From: Marinobacter mangrovi
GTDB taxonomy: Bacteria; Pseudomonadota; Gammaproteobacteria; Pseudomonadales; Oleiphilaceae
Assembly: GCF_016798325.1 (NCBI RefSeq)
Contig: NZ_JAERVO010000008.1
Coordinates: 1-64,000, forward strand
Direction: 5' to 3'
Length of the DNA stretch: 64,000 bases
Position numbers and translations under genes: made by a program. Within the stretch, counting starts at the first letter, position 1; each line of letters starts with the position of its first letter. Positions 9,429 through 21,381 of this stretch are shown one piece after another. The notes beneath the pieces are model-generated. The model was not told the DNA's origin and did not search any database. It worked only from the letters and a program-made list of their open reading frames with translations.

Positions 9429-9434
9429 GCCTCC

Positions 9435-9857
9435 ATGCTTTGGGTTAAAGCCTTCCACATCATTGCGGTGGTGTGCTGGTTCGCCGCTATTTTTTATTTG
9501 CCCCGACTGTTCGTCTACCACGCCAGCTGCGAGGACGAGGCAGGTCGCGAGCGTTTCAAGATCATGGAACGCAAGCTGTACCGGGGCATCGGCACCCCGT
9601 CGATGATTGCGACGATTGTGCTCGGCCTGTGGCTGATCAGCTACAGCCCTTCGGCCTATTTAAGCCAGGGCTGGCTGCATGCGAAACTGGCGCTCGTGGC
9701 GCTGCTGGTCGTCTATCACGTTTACTGCGGCCACCTGGTCAAGGTTTTCCGGGACGATGCCAACCAGCGGAGCCACGTGTTTTATCGCTGGTTCAATGAA
9801 CTGCCGGTGCTGGTTCTGGTCGCCGTGGTGATCCTGGTCACCGTCAAGCCGTTCTGA
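9435..9857 (+). CDS. hemJ: Protoporphyrinogen oxidase HemJ
   Basis: Small inner-membrane haem protein that oxidises protoporphyrinogen IX to protoporphyrin IX near the end of haem synthesis. The 140-aa protein has four hydrophobic helices, an early conserved His (KAFHIIAVVCWFA), the family segment FYLPRLFVYH, and a conserved Lys in GWLHAKLALV. It lies between the ClC gene and thiD, and hemL, another haem gene, is three genes downstream. Confidence 0.93.
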   Translation: MLWVKAFHIIAVVCWFAAIFYLPRLFVYHASCEDEAGRERFKIMERKLYRGIGTPSMIATIVLGLWLISYSPSAYLSQGWLHAKLALVALLVVYHVYCGHLVKVFRDDANQRSHVFYRWFNELPVLVLVAVVILVTVKPF

Positions 9858-9882
9858 TTCACTGAAACATTCAGGTCACGCT

Positions 9883-10668
9883 ATGCATCAACGCCCCCAC
9901 GTCCTCATTCTCTCGGGTCTCGATCCGTCCGGCGGTGCCGGCATCCAGGCCGACATCCAGGCGGTGACTGCACTCGGCTGCCACCCGCTGCCGGTCATCA
10001 GTTGCCTGACCGTCCAGGACACGTGCAACGTCCACGGCGCCGAGGCGATCGATCCGGCCCTGGTCCGCCAGCAGCTGGAATGCCTGGCGAAGGACGTTCC
10101 CATCCACGCGGTGAAAACCGGGGCGCTCGGCAGCGCGGCCATCGTCGACGTACTGGTGGATTTCATGCGGGACCGCACTGGGATTCCCCTGGTGGTCGAT
10201 CCCGTCATCAAGGCCGCCGGCGGCGGTGACCTGGCCGACGATGAACTGATTCAGGCCATGACCGCTCGCCTGTTCCAACTCGCCGACGTCATCACACCGA
10301 ACGGCATCGAACTGGCCCAACTGGGCGAGGATGACGACACCGAAGCTGCCGCCAGACGATTACTGGACGCCGGTTGCCCCGCGGTCCTCGCGACCGGCGG
10401 CCACGGCACCGGCCCGCAGATCATCAACCGGCTATTCCGGGCCGGTACGGACACCAAGGAATGGCATATCGACCGGCTGGGCGGTGAATATCACGGTTCC
10501 GGCTGCACACTGGCTGCCGGCATCGCGGCCGGTCGCGCCAAAGGCCTGCCGCTGGAAGGCGCCATTGAACGCTCCCAGTACCTCGTCGCCCGGGCCATCG
10601 ACCAGGCCCTGACCGTGGGCAAGGGCCAGCCGGTGCCGGATCGCAGCGTCGCGGTGGTGTCTTCATGA
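9883..10668 (+). CDS. thiD: Hydroxymethylpyrimidine/phosphomethylpyrimidine kinase
   Basis: Cytosolic ribokinase-fold enzyme that phosphorylates HMP and HMP-phosphate for thiamine synthesis. It contains the substrate motif GLDPSGGAGIQAD near the N-terminus and the anion-hole motif YHGSGCTLAAGIAAG near residue 205. The stop overlaps the thiE start by 4 nt (ATGA). No TPP riboswitch is seen upstream; the 25-nt gap after hemJ is too short to hold one. Confidence 0.95.
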   Translation: MHQRPHVLILSGLDPSGGAGIQADIQAVTALGCHPLPVISCLTVQDTCNVHGAEAIDPALVRQQLECLAKDVPIHAVKTGALGSAAIVDVLVDFMRDRTGIPLVVDPVIKAAGGGDLADDELIQAMTARLFQLADVITPNGIELAQLGEDDDTEAAARRLLDAGCPAVLATGGHGTGPQIINRLFRAGTDTKEWHIDRLGGEYHGSGCTLAAGIAAGRAKGLPLEGAIERSQYLVARAIDQALTVGKGQPVPDRSVAVVSS

Positions 10669-11317
10669 GCGTCGAGGAATCGCTACGACCCGGACTCTAT
10701 GCCATCACCGATCCCGATTTGCTACCGGGCGACCAGCTGATACCGGCCGTCGAAGCAGCCATCCGAGGCGGTGCGGTGCTGGTCCAGTACCGAGACAAAC
10801 AGGCAACGGAAACAGAGCGCCTGGCACGGGCGCGGGATCTGGTCAGTGTCTGCACCAACCACCAGATTCCCCTGCTCATTAATGACGATGCGGCCCTAGC
10901 AAGGCGCGTGGGCGCAGCCGGCGCGCATCTGGGCCAGGAAGACGGCAACATCGCCGAGGCCCGCGCCCTGCTGGGCCCGGACGCCATTCTCGGCAAGACC
11001 TGCCACGCCAGCCTCGAACTGGCTCAGGCAGCCCGCGAAGCCGGGGCCGATTACCTGGCCTTTGGCCGTTTTTTTCCATCCATGACCAAGCCAGGTGCGC
11101 CGGCAGCAACACCGGACATTCTGCAACAGGCGCAGTCGTTGGGACTTCCCCTGAGTGCCATCGGCGGCATCAGCCTGGAAAATGCCCCTCTATTGATTGC
11201 CAAAGGCGCGGACCTGCTGGCCGTCATCGGCGGCCTGTTTGGCACCGATGACATCGAAACGCGCGCCCGTGCCTTTACCGACCTTTTTGCCAAGACCACC
11301 GAACAGGAGCCCTCCTG

Positions 11318-11318
<1 letters not shown>
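10665..11318 (+). CDS. thiE: Thiamine-phosphate synthase
   Basis: Joins HMP-pyrophosphate and thiazole phosphate to give thiamine monophosphate. The TIM-barrel fold shows the family segments [33 protein letters not shown], and [17 protein letters not shown]. The 217-aa length is normal. It overlaps thiD by 4 nt and hemL by 1 nt, so the three are translationally coupled. Confidence 0.95.
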
Positions 11319-12598
<1,280 letters not shown>

Positions 12599-12614
12599 AT
12601 CGCAGGGACACCGC

Positions 12615-12641
12615 AGGATGGCCGGTCTCACCGGCCATCCT
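12615..12641 (+). terminator. Hairpin terminator after hemL
   Basis: A perfect 12-bp stem, AGGATGGCCGGT with ACCGGCCATCCT, closes a CTC loop. It starts 16 nt past the hemL stop. The U-tract is poor (TTGTC), so termination may be partial. Confidence 0.75.
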
Positions 12642-13854
<1,213 letters not shown>

Positions 13855-14094
13855 TCCCCGCGGGCCGACAGCCTCCGGGCGGCTGCCGGCCTTTCCCGTC
13901 CCAGCGAATCCCTCCTCTTATTTCAAGCGTACCCAATCCTGTTAAACGATCGTAATTTTGGGGAAGGAACTCCCGTAATGTCGCATGCGTTACAAATAGG
14001 AAAGTGACGTAATGGCCGGTATATCGAACCAATCAACAGATAGCCAGCCGTTGGCGACACACAACAACATCGAATGATGAGAGGGAGAAATCCA

Positions 14095-15018
14095 ATGAAA
14101 AAGAAGTTCGTACAGGGTTTCGCGATCTCCGCCATGACGGCGGCATTGGCCGCTTGCGGAGGTGGGGGTGACGGCGATGATGCGGCCGCTACGGGTTCCG
14201 TCTCCGTCGGCATGGCAGATGCGCCCATCGACAATGTTGACGAGGTGAACATCACCGTGACAGGAGTCGTTCTCAAACCGGCTGGCGGCGACAAAATCAC
14301 GTTCGAGTTTGACGAACCCAAATCACTCAACCTACTGGATCTTCAGAACGGTAACGTCGCCAGCTTGATTGAAGACGAAGAGGTTCCCGCAGGCGAGTAC
14401 AACTGGATTCGCCTGATGCTGAGCGATAACCCGGATGATCTCAACGTTATGATTGGCGACGCCATTTATACCCTTGAAGTGCCCTCCGGATCACAGACCG
14501 GGCTCAAGCTGAATACCGGCTTTACCGTGCCGGCCGGGGGTGATGCCGCCTTCACAATCGACTTTGATGTTCGCAAGTCGCTGGTAGAGCCCGTGGGCAA
14601 CAGCGCCGACTACTTCCTCAAGCCGTCACTGCGTCTGATCGACAACATTGAAGTAGGTACGCTGACTGGCACCGTTGACAGCTCAACCATCATCCAGACG
14701 GAATGCGCAGATTCCCAGACCTATGCTGGCGCGGTGTACGTTTATAATGGGACGGATGTAACACCGGACGACTTGGGTAGTGCCAACGAACCTCTCGTGG
14801 TCGTACCAGTGAACGAAGACGTGAATGAGCCAGGGACCTACACCTACACCAATTCATTCATCGCGGAAGGCGACTACACCGTGAGCTATACCTGCGATAT
14901 GGATGAACTGACCGATGACAACGGCGAACCGCTCGATGAGGACCTGAACTTCATTGACACCCAAAACACCAGTGTCACCGCTGGCGAAACCACAACGGTT
15001 AATTTCGTCGGTTCCTGA
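14095..15018 (+). CDS. DUF4382 domain lipoprotein (copy 1)
   Basis: 307-aa lipoprotein of unknown function. The signal peptide ends in a lipobox (LAAC) with Cys near residue 20, followed by a Gly/Asp-rich linker. The DUF4382 domain spans about residues 32-175 (SVGMADAPIDNVDEVNITVTG onwards); a second acidic domain follows. I chose the ATG at 14095 because GAGGGAGA lies just upstream; ATGs at 14074 and 14077 would place charged residues before the signal peptide. Strongly acidic composition suits a surface protein in salt water. A paralogue converges on it from the opposite strand. Confidence 0.88.
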   Translation: MKKKFVQGFAISAMTAALAACGGGGDGDDAAATGSVSVGMADAPIDNVDEVNITVTGVVLKPAGGDKITFEFDEPKSLNLLDLQNGNVASLIEDEEVPAGEYNWIRLMLSDNPDDLNVMIGDAIYTLEVPSGSQTGLKLNTGFTVPAGGDAAFTIDFDVRKSLVEPVGNSADYFLKPSLRLIDNIEVGTLTGTVDSSTIIQTECADSQTYAGAVYVYNGTDVTPDDLGSANEPLVVVPVNEDVNEPGTYTYTNSFIAEGDYTVSYTCDMDELTDDNGEPLDEDLNFIDTQNTSVTAGETTTVNFVGS

Positions 15019-15030
15019 TAACAGCGAACG

Positions 15031-15933
15031 TCATTCCAGATCGAGGTCGGTATCCTCACCGGCCTCGACCTCCACATTCACCGGATCGAGGAAGGACAGG
15101 GACTCGTCCGCCTCGACATCGTCCTTGTCACAACTGTAGCTGACCGTGTAATCCCCTTCGTTGAGCAGCGATGCCTTGTAGCGATAGACGCCCGGGTTAT
15201 CACGGTTGTTGACGGGGACCGCCGCAACCGGTTCGGTCGCACCTCCCAGGTCATCCGGCTCCACGTCCGCCCCTTCGTAGACATACACCAGCCCGGCAAA
15301 ATCGCCGACGCTGGCGCAGCGCGTCTGGAGGATGGTTGATTCGTCGACGGTTCCGGAAATGGAACCGACGTTGTCGTCCTTGACCAGCCGCAGGACCGGC
15401 TTGAGGAAATAGGTGGACGGGTTGAGCGTTGGCGCCACGACGGATTTGCGGACGTCGAAATCCAGCGTCATGGACACCGACTTATTATCCCCCACGCTGA
15501 AACCGGCATTGACCTTGAGGCCGGACTGGTCGCCGGACGGGATCACCAGTCCATAAGTGCCACCGTCATCGCCGGTGACGTATTGATCGCTGCTTTGCTG
15601 GCTCAGGATCAGACGCACCCACTCATAGCTGGCGGCCGGCACGCCTTCATCATCCAGTAGCGTTTCGACATCGCCATTCTGCAGGTCGAGCAGATCGATC
15701 GGCTGCGGGTCATCAAAATTAATGGTGATGCTGTCGTCGTCTGAGGGTTTGAGCTCGACGCCCGTGACCGTAATGACGACTTCCGCCAGATCATCCACCG
15801 GCGCATCGGCCAGCTTCAGGGTCAGGGAGCCGTCCTCATCGGAGCCGACCGTACCAAATTCCCATTCACAACCACCCAGCCCCGCCAGGGCAGCCACCAT
15901 CACCACACCGCAACACGTCCGTTTCTGCATCAC
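15031..15933 (-). CDS. DUF4382 domain lipoprotein (copy 2)
   Basis: 300-aa lipoprotein, paralogous to the convergent gene whose stop is only 12 nt away. The signal peptide ends in a lipobox (GLGGC, Cys near residue 22). The DUF4382 core (KLADAPVDDLAEVVITVTGV) and the LLDLQNG segment align closely with copy 1, as does the C-terminal DYTVSYSCD segment. Function unknown. It lies upstream of nothing on its strand but follows the TPR lipoprotein gene with a 32-nt gap, so it may belong to the mrcB transcript. Confidence 0.88.
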   Translation of the reverse strand: MMQKRTCCGVVMVAALAGLGGCEWEFGTVGSDEDGSLTLKLADAPVDDLAEVVITVTGVELKPSDDDSITINFDDPQPIDLLDLQNGDVETLLDDEGVPAASYEWVRLILSQQSSDQYVTGDDGGTYGLVIPSGDQSGLKVNAGFSVGDNKSVSMTLDFDVRKSVVAPTLNPSTYFLKPVLRLVKDDNVGSISGTVDESTILQTRCASVGDFAGLVYVYEGADVEPDDLGGATEPVAAVPVNNRDNPGVYRYKASLLNEGDYTVSYSCDKDDVEADESLSFLDPVNVEVEAGEDTDLDLE

Positions 15934-15965
15934 ACCCTCCTGAATCCCTGGGCTCGGCGGTCTGC

Positions 15966-16523
15966 TTACAGTGCGGCGGCCCGCGCTTCAGCCTGTTCGG
16001 CACCGGCCACGTTGCCGGAGGCCCGGCGGATGTCCGCCAGCATGTGCCAGCCCGTGCGTTGGAGCCCGGTATCCGATCCCGCCAGCGATAATCCCTTCAA
16101 GGCAAACTGTTCGGCCTTGCCCAACTGGTTTTCTGCTTTGTAGGCGTACGCCAGCTTGAAATAGACCTTGCTGGAGCGCGGCGAGATCCGTTGCGCCCGT
16201 TCGAGCTGACTGATGGCCGCCCGGGTATCGCCCTCCGCCAGCATCACATCGGCTTTCTGGACCAGGCTGGCTGCCGCCGGTGAGATGGCTTCGCTCTCGT
16301 CCTGGTAGCTCGGCGCCGGCTTCGACGCTTTGGACTCCGGGCTTTCCTGCGGCTGTTCCGAGGCGCGCGGCGCCGCTTCCGGCTCGTTAGCGGTGGGCGG
16401 CGGTGGCGCGTTGTCCTGGGACTGTCCAGCCGGCACGTAGATGGAACCACCCGGTCCACTGGCGCAACCGGCCAGCAAGGTCATACCCAGGCACAAACCG
16501 GGAAGCAGTCGTTTATGCATCAT
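15966..16523 (-). CDS. TPR-containing lipoprotein upstream partner of PBP1b
   Basis: 185-aa lipoprotein: the signal peptide ends in LLAGC (Cys near residue 20). A Pro/Ala/Glu-rich low-complexity stretch (about 30-85) is followed by two or three TPR-like helical repeats (about 90-180). The start overlaps the mrcB stop by 4 nt (ATGA), so it is translated with PBP1b. Outer-membrane lipoproteins with TPRs regulate bifunctional PBPs in other bacteria (LpoA and LpoP types), so an activator role for PBP1b is a reasonable guess from position; LpoP in Pseudomonas is encoded beside PBP1b. Confidence 0.82.
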   Translation of the reverse strand: MMHKRLLPGLCLGMTLLAGCASGPGGSIYVPAGQSQDNAPPPPTANEPEAAPRASEQPQESPESKASKPAPSYQDESEAISPAAASLVQKADVMLAEGDTRAAISQLERAQRISPRSSKVYFKLAYAYKAENQLGKAEQFALKGLSLAGSDTGLQRTGWHMLADIRRASGNVAGAEQAEARAAAL

Positions 16524-18865
16524 TCAAAGAGTCCTTCAAACCAGCTCCGGACCCGACGCGTCAGGTCGCCGGAGCAATTGACCGTGTCTTTGGGTTCGCT
16601 GCCAACGATAAAGGGCACGAACCGCGCGTTGTCACAGGATTCACTGGTCAGTGCCTGTTGCTGACCGTCCACCCACTCATACTTTACATCAGTCGGCACG
16701 ACGGGCGAGAACCCATACTGGGGAATCCGGGACATGATATTGGCCCACACCGGCAGGGCGCCGGTGGCACCGGTCAGGCTGGTCGGGCCGTTGTCATCCC
16801 GACCGACCCAGGCGACCGTGACCAGGTCGCCGCTGAAGCCGGCGAACCAGCTGTCGCGACCGTCATTGGTGGTGCCGGTCTTGCCCGCCAGCCCCAGATC
16901 GGAGGACAGGTAACGGTAGGCGGAGCGACCGGTGCCCTCGCGCATGACTTCCTGCATCGCGTACTGCACCAGATGGACCGCGGCCGGGTCGACCACCTGA
17001 TCGACTTCGAGCCCGTAACGGGACAGGATCTTGCCGTCTGACGTCATCACCTCGCGAATGGTGCGCAGCGGCGTATTAAAGCCGGAGGTGGCCAGCCCCT
17101 GATACATCGATGCCACCTCGACCGGCGACAGGTTGATCGCCCCGAGCAGCATCGACGGGTAACTCTGGACCGGCTCGTTGAGCCCCAGCTTGTGCAGGTT
17201 ATCGATCACTTCGTCGATGCCGACGTCCAGCCCCACCCGGACCGTCGCCAGGTTATAGGACTTTGCCAGCGCCCGGTGCAGCGGCACCATGCCGTGGGAC
17301 TCATGCTCGTAATTCTCCGGCGACCAGCGACGACCGTCGTCGAATACCAGCGTGAAGGGTTCGTCCTTGATCGGCGTGATCAACGTGTACTTGTCGGGAT
17401 GGCTCAGTGCCGTCAAATAGATGAACGGCTTGATCAGCGAGCCAATCGGCCGACGCGCGTCGACGGCCCGGTTGAAACCGGCAAACTTGGGTTCCCGACC
17501 GCCCACCAGCGCAAGCACCTCGCCACTGTCCCGCGAGGTGACCACCGCGGCGGATTCCAGCGTCTTGTCCTTGCCGCCGCCATCGAGGCGGTCCAGCGTC
17601 TTGCGCACGGACTGCTCGGTGATGCGCTGGATCTCGGGATTCAGCGTGGTGAAGATGCGCAGACCGGCACTCTTCAGGTCCTCGTCCTTATATTCCCGGG
17701 CCAGGTGACGACGCACCAGATCCAGATAGGCGGGATACCGAGCGTTGCTATAAGACGGCTTGTTGACCACATCCAGTCCGCGCTGTTTGGCCTTGGCGAT
17801 CTTGTCGGCCGGCACCTTGCCGGTCTGGGCCAACAAATCCAGAACCAGATTGCGACGCTTCAGCGCCCGCTGCGGATGGCGCCGGGGATCGTAGTAGCTG
17901 GGGCCCTTAATAATCGCCACCAGCAAAGCGACCTCGTGCAGATCCAGATGACTGAAGGATTCCCCGAAATAGAACTGACTGGCCAGACCGAAGCCGTTGA
18001 TGGAGCGGGCACCGGCCTGTCCCAGGTACACCTCGTTGAGATAGGTCTGCAGGATTTCCGGCTTGTCGTAGTGCAGTTCCAGCAGCATGGCCATAATGGC
18101 CTCGTTGCCCTTGCGCACCAGCGTCTGCTCGCGGCTGAGGTAGAGGTTCTTGACCAGCTGTTGGGTCAACGTACTGCCGCCCTGCACCACGTGCCCGGCG
18201 CGCACGTTCGCCCACATGGCCCGGGCAATGGAGAGCGGCGCGATGCCCCAGTGCTGATAGAAATCCCGGTCTTCGGTCGCCAATAGGGCGGGCACGAAAG
18301 AGTCCGGGGCGTCGGATAGCTTGATCAGGATCCGGTCTTCCTTGTGGGCGGGATAGATCCCACCGATCTGTATGGGCTCCAGGCGCACCACCGGCGAATC
18401 CGGGCCAGCAGTCACCCGGAACTGCTGGACACGATCGCCGCTGACACTGAAACGCAGCCGTCGGGCCGGCTCCTCGCCATCCGAGAACCGGAAGGCACGG
18501 GTGTAGATCTCGAAGGTGCGTCCGTTGCGACTGTAGGTGCCGGGCTCCCGGGCCGAGCGGACCGGCGTATACCCCAGTTGCGAGAGCTCGTTGCTCAGGC
18601 CCACCGTGGTCACGGCGGCGCCATCGTAGAGTTCCAGCGGACGGGCATAGACCCGCGAGGGAATTTCCCAGCGCCGGCCCTCGAACTTCGAGGTCACGAC
18701 CGCGTCCAGGTACACCGTCCAGCCCGCCAATACCACGAGACCGACCAGTCCCAGGCGCCAGAAAACACGCCAGAAACGGGTTCGAAAACCCTGCTTTGCC
18801 GGGGACTTACGTTGTTTTTTCTTACTGTTACCGCGACCGCGGTTTTTCGGGGATGATTTGGCCAT
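16520..18865 (-). CDS. mrcB: Penicillin-binding protein 1B (bifunctional peptidoglycan synthase)
   Basis: Inner-membrane class A PBP that polymerises glycan strands and cross-links peptides. After a very basic cytoplasmic tail and one transmembrane helix (about residues 30-52) come a UB2H-like domain, the GT51 glycosyltransferase (catalytic Glu in LATEDRDFYQHWG, GGSTLTQQLVKN), and the transpeptidase with SxxK (GSLIKPF), SxN (SYN), and KTG (GKTGTTNDGRDSWF). It is 781 aa from the ATG at 18865; the frame opens three codons earlier. It is followed by the overlapping TPR lipoprotein gene, a likely regulator. Confidence 0.95.
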   Translation of the reverse strand: MAKSSPKNRGRGNSKKKQRKSPAKQGFRTRFWRVFWRLGLVGLVVLAGWTVYLDAVVTSKFEGRRWEIPSRVYARPLELYDGAAVTTVGLSNELSQLGYTPVRSAREPGTYSRNGRTFEIYTRAFRFSDGEEPARRLRFSVSGDRVQQFRVTAGPDSPVVRLEPIQIGGIYPAHKEDRILIKLSDAPDSFVPALLATEDRDFYQHWGIAPLSIARAMWANVRAGHVVQGGSTLTQQLVKNLYLSREQTLVRKGNEAIMAMLLELHYDKPEILQTYLNEVYLGQAGARSINGFGLASQFYFGESFSHLDLHEVALLVAIIKGPSYYDPRRHPQRALKRRNLVLDLLAQTGKVPADKIAKAKQRGLDVVNKPSYSNARYPAYLDLVRRHLAREYKDEDLKSAGLRIFTTLNPEIQRITEQSVRKTLDRLDGGGKDKTLESAAVVTSRDSGEVLALVGGREPKFAGFNRAVDARRPIGSLIKPFIYLTALSHPDKYTLITPIKDEPFTLVFDDGRRWSPENYEHESHGMVPLHRALAKSYNLATVRVGLDVGIDEVIDNLHKLGLNEPVQSYPSMLLGAINLSPVEVASMYQGLATSGFNTPLRTIREVMTSDGKILSRYGLEVDQVVDPAAVHLVQYAMQEVMREGTGRSAYRYLSSDLGLAGKTGTTNDGRDSWFAGFSGDLVTVAWVGRDDNGPTSLTGATGALPVWANIMSRIPQYGFSPVVPTDVKYEWVDGQQQALTSESCDNARFVPFIVGSEPKDTVNCSGDLTRRVRSWFEGLFE

Positions 18866-19065
18866 GGCGCGCATTATAACCAGACCGCCTCACGGGAAGC
18901 CCACAGGTTGTGAAACTGTAATACACGGAAGGCCGGAGCGGGTCAGAGGCGCTCCGCCCTCCCGTCGCCGCGCCTTTCTGTGAATCGCCCACTGTCATTT
19001 GGGGACTGGAACGCTATCATAGGTCGCGACACGTCAATGCAGACCCCGATGCAAAGGAGAGACCC

Positions 19066-20625
19066 GTGAGCAATGACCTGATCAGTGCCCTCCAGGACCC
19101 CGCCCGCTATGACCACCCGGTGGACGACTTCAAGGTCCTGGAAACCCACATTTCCTGGGTCATCCTCACCGGTCCCTACGCCTACAAGATCAAGAAGCCG
19201 ATGGATTTCGGCTTCCTCGATTTTTCATCCCTGGATCGCCGCAAGCATTTCTGCGAGGAAGAGATCCGCCTTAACCGTCGATTGGCGCCGGATCTGTATG
19301 AGGCCGTGGTCCCCATTACCGGCAGTGCGGAAAACCCAACCCTGGGCGGCGACGGCGAACCGTTCGAGTACGCGATCCGCATGCGTCAATTCGACCAGGC
19401 CAACCTACTCGACGCGATACAGGAAAAAGGCAACCTGACCAGCAAGGCGATGAAGGATCTGGCGCGCCAGACGGCCGAGTTTCACCGGGATCTGCCACGG
19501 GTACCGGACGACAAGCCACTGGGCACGCCGGAAGCGGTCTACGCGGCCATGCAGGAGAATTTCGACCAGGTCCGCCCTCTGCTGGACGATGCTGACCTGC
19601 TCAAGCAGGTGGATGAGCTGGAAGCCTGGACCCGCACCACCTTCAACCGCCTGGAAGACAAGATCGCCCAGCGCCGCAGCGACGGGTTCGTGCGGGAGTG
19701 TCATGGCGACCTGCACTTGTCCAACATCACCTACTACGACGGTGACGTCACCGTCTTCGATTGCATCGAGTTCAACGAGCCCTTCCGCTGGATCGATGTG
19801 ATCAATGACGTCGCCTTCCTGCTGATGGACCTGGAATCCCGTGGTGAAAACGGTCTCGCCATGGACGTCCTGAACACCTACCTGGAATACAGCGGTGATT
19901 ACGAGGCCCTGCCACTGTTGCCACTATACAAGGCTTACCGGGCCATGGTTCGGGCCAAGATCGCCCTGCTCACCCGGGGCAACGAGGGGCTGAGCGAAGC
20001 GGACAAGGCCGGATTACTGGATACGTTCCGCAGCTACGCGCATCTGGCCGACAGTTACGGCACCTGCCCGAACCCGTACCTGCTGGCCACAACCGGCCTC
20101 TCCGGCAGCGGCAAGACGGTGGTCAGTGGTGCCCTGGCACGGGAGTTGGGACTGATCCGTCTGCGCTCTGACGTGGAACGCAAGCGCCTGCACGGACTGA
20201 GCCCCCTGGACAACAGCCGCTCAGGTATTGGTGCGGATATATACAGCGCCGAATCCAACCAGAAAACCTACGATCGCCTGGCCGCCCTGGCGCAGAACAT
20301 ACTGCTCTCGGGCTACCCCGTGATCATCGATGCGGCCTGCCTCAAGCACGCCGAGCGGGCGCGGTTCGACGATCTGGCGGCGGAGCTCGGTATGCCGTTC
20401 GCCCTGATCGATTGCCAGGCGCCGGAAGCCCTGCGTCGCAAGTGGATCCGCGCCCGCAATGACGATGCCTCCGAAGCCACCGAGGCGCTGCTCGACAAGC
20501 AGCTCACCTGGCTGGAGCCGATCGCGGAAGACGAAAAAGCGCACACCGTCCACGTGCACACGGAAGAGGACCGGGTTGCGGAGAGTCTGGCCGACCGCAT
20601 CCGGAGCCATTTCTCGCTCGCGTGA
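19066..20625 (+). CDS. Bifunctional APH-like / P-loop kinase protein
   Basis: 519-aa fusion of two domains. The N-terminal part (about 1-330) resembles aminoglycoside phosphotransferases, with the catalytic loop HGDLHLSN at about 213 and a metal-binding segment VFDCIEFNE. The C-terminal part (about 335-519) is a P-loop kinase with Walker A GLSGSGKT at about 344. The combination is a widespread family of unknown substrate; resistance to a drug should not be assumed. Translation starts at a GTG after AAGGAGA. It is divergent from mrcB. Confidence 0.85.
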   Translation: MSNDLISALQDPARYDHPVDDFKVLETHISWVILTGPYAYKIKKPMDFGFLDFSSLDRRKHFCEEEIRLNRRLAPDLYEAVVPITGSAENPTLGGDGEPFEYAIRMRQFDQANLLDAIQEKGNLTSKAMKDLARQTAEFHRDLPRVPDDKPLGTPEAVYAAMQENFDQVRPLLDDADLLKQVDELEAWTRTTFNRLEDKIAQRRSDGFVRECHGDLHLSNITYYDGDVTVFDCIEFNEPFRWIDVINDVAFLLMDLESRGENGLAMDVLNTYLEYSGDYEALPLLPLYKAYRAMVRAKIALLTRGNEGLSEADKAGLLDTFRSYAHLADSYGTCPNPYLLATTGLSGSGKTVVSGALARELGLIRLRSDVERKRLHGLSPLDNSRSGIGADIYSAESNQKTYDRLAALAQNILLSGYPVIIDAACLKHAERARFDDLAAELGMPFALIDCQAPEALRRKWIRARNDDASEATEALLDKQLTWLEPIAEDEKAHTVHVHTEEDRVAESLADRIRSHFSLA

Positions 20626-20677
20626 CCGGCGGACGCCACTACACTGATGACAAGCCCATGAGACAGGAGTCGGATCC

Positions 20678-21031
20678 ATGGAAGACACGGTACGCGTACT
20701 CGATCACCCGCTTTACCAGACCCTGCGCAATGAGAACATCCAGGCGTTCAACGAGGCCAAGGGCGGCCTCGACACCTACCCCAGCTTCTCCCACGGGGAC
20801 TTTCGTGGCCTGGACCTCAGGGGCATCGACGTGGCGGGCCTCGACCTGAGTCACGCCTATTTTCGCGGTGCCGACCTGCGAGGCATCGACTTCAGCCGGG
20901 CCAACCTGGAAGGCGCCAGCATTGCCGGCGCCAAGATCTCGGGCTGCCTGTTTCCCATTGAGCTGCATGCGGACGAGATCGTGATGTCGCTGAATCATGG
21001 CACCCGCATGCGCTACAACATGACCAAGTAA
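20678..21031 (+). CDS. Pentapeptide repeat protein
   Basis: 117-aa protein whose middle (about residues 45-90) consists of tandem A(D/N)LXX-type pentapeptides such as LDLRGIDVAG, ADLRG, IDFSR, ANLEG, giving roughly two turns of a right-handed beta helix. That is short compared with the gyrase-protecting Qnr/MfpA proteins, so such a role is unlikely. No signal peptide is seen. It lies 52 nt after the kinase fusion and 17 nt before the Rieske protein, so the three are probably co-transcribed. Function unknown. Confidence 0.82.
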   Translation: MEDTVRVLDHPLYQTLRNENIQAFNEAKGGLDTYPSFSHGDFRGLDLRGIDVAGLDLSHAYFRGADLRGIDFSRANLEGASIAGAKISGCLFPIELHADEIVMSLNHGTRMRYNMTK

Positions 21032-21048
21032 TCCAACGACCCAGCATC

Positions 21049-21378
21049 ATGCCGGCGACCATCACGCTCACCGATGACCTGGCGGAGAACGAATGCCGCC
21101 AGTTCGATCTGCCCGACACGACCTTCGGTGGCTTTGTGGTCCGCCATCGCGGACAGGTCTACGCCTACCATAATGTGTGCCCTCACCTGGGCATTGCGCT
21201 GAACTGGCTGCCGGACCAGTTCATGGACGCGGACCGCTGCTTCATCCAGTGTGTCAATCACCACGCGCTGTTCACCGTCGATGACGGCCACTGCATTACC
21301 GGCCCCTGCGCCGGTGACAACCTGACCCCGCTCACCGTCGAACGGCAGGACGGGATGCTGTTGATCCACGTCGGCTGA
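21049..21378 (+). CDS. Rieske [2Fe-2S] ferredoxin-like protein
   Basis: 109-aa soluble protein made of a single Rieske domain. The cluster ligands are C44 and H46 (CPHLG) and C68 and H71 (CVNHH). The second motif has spacing CxxH, as in the family. There is no membrane helix and no oxygenase partner next door, so it is not obviously part of a dioxygenase system. It could act as a free-standing electron carrier. Its stop is 3 nt from the convergent sfsA stop. Confidence 0.88.
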   Translation: MPATITLTDDLAENECRQFDLPDTTFGGFVVRHRGQVYAYHNVCPHLGIALNWLPDQFMDADRCFIQCVNHHALFTVDDGHCITGPCAGDNLTPLTVERQDGMLLIHVG

Positions 21379-21381
21379 CGT

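Noticed and set aside
8055-9521. 488-aa open frame opposite the ClC gene
   Set aside because: His/Gln/Asp-rich translation with no domain, crossing the ClC-hemJ boundary on the wrong strand.
19066-20625. Antibiotic (aminoglycoside) resistance gene
   Set aside because: The APH-like domain is fused to a P-loop kinase in a common housekeeping family; there is no mobile context and no evidence for drug modification.
20678-21031. Qnr-type quinolone protection protein
   Set aside because: Only about nine pentapeptides are visible, too few for the long gyrase-mimicking helix of Qnr or MfpA.
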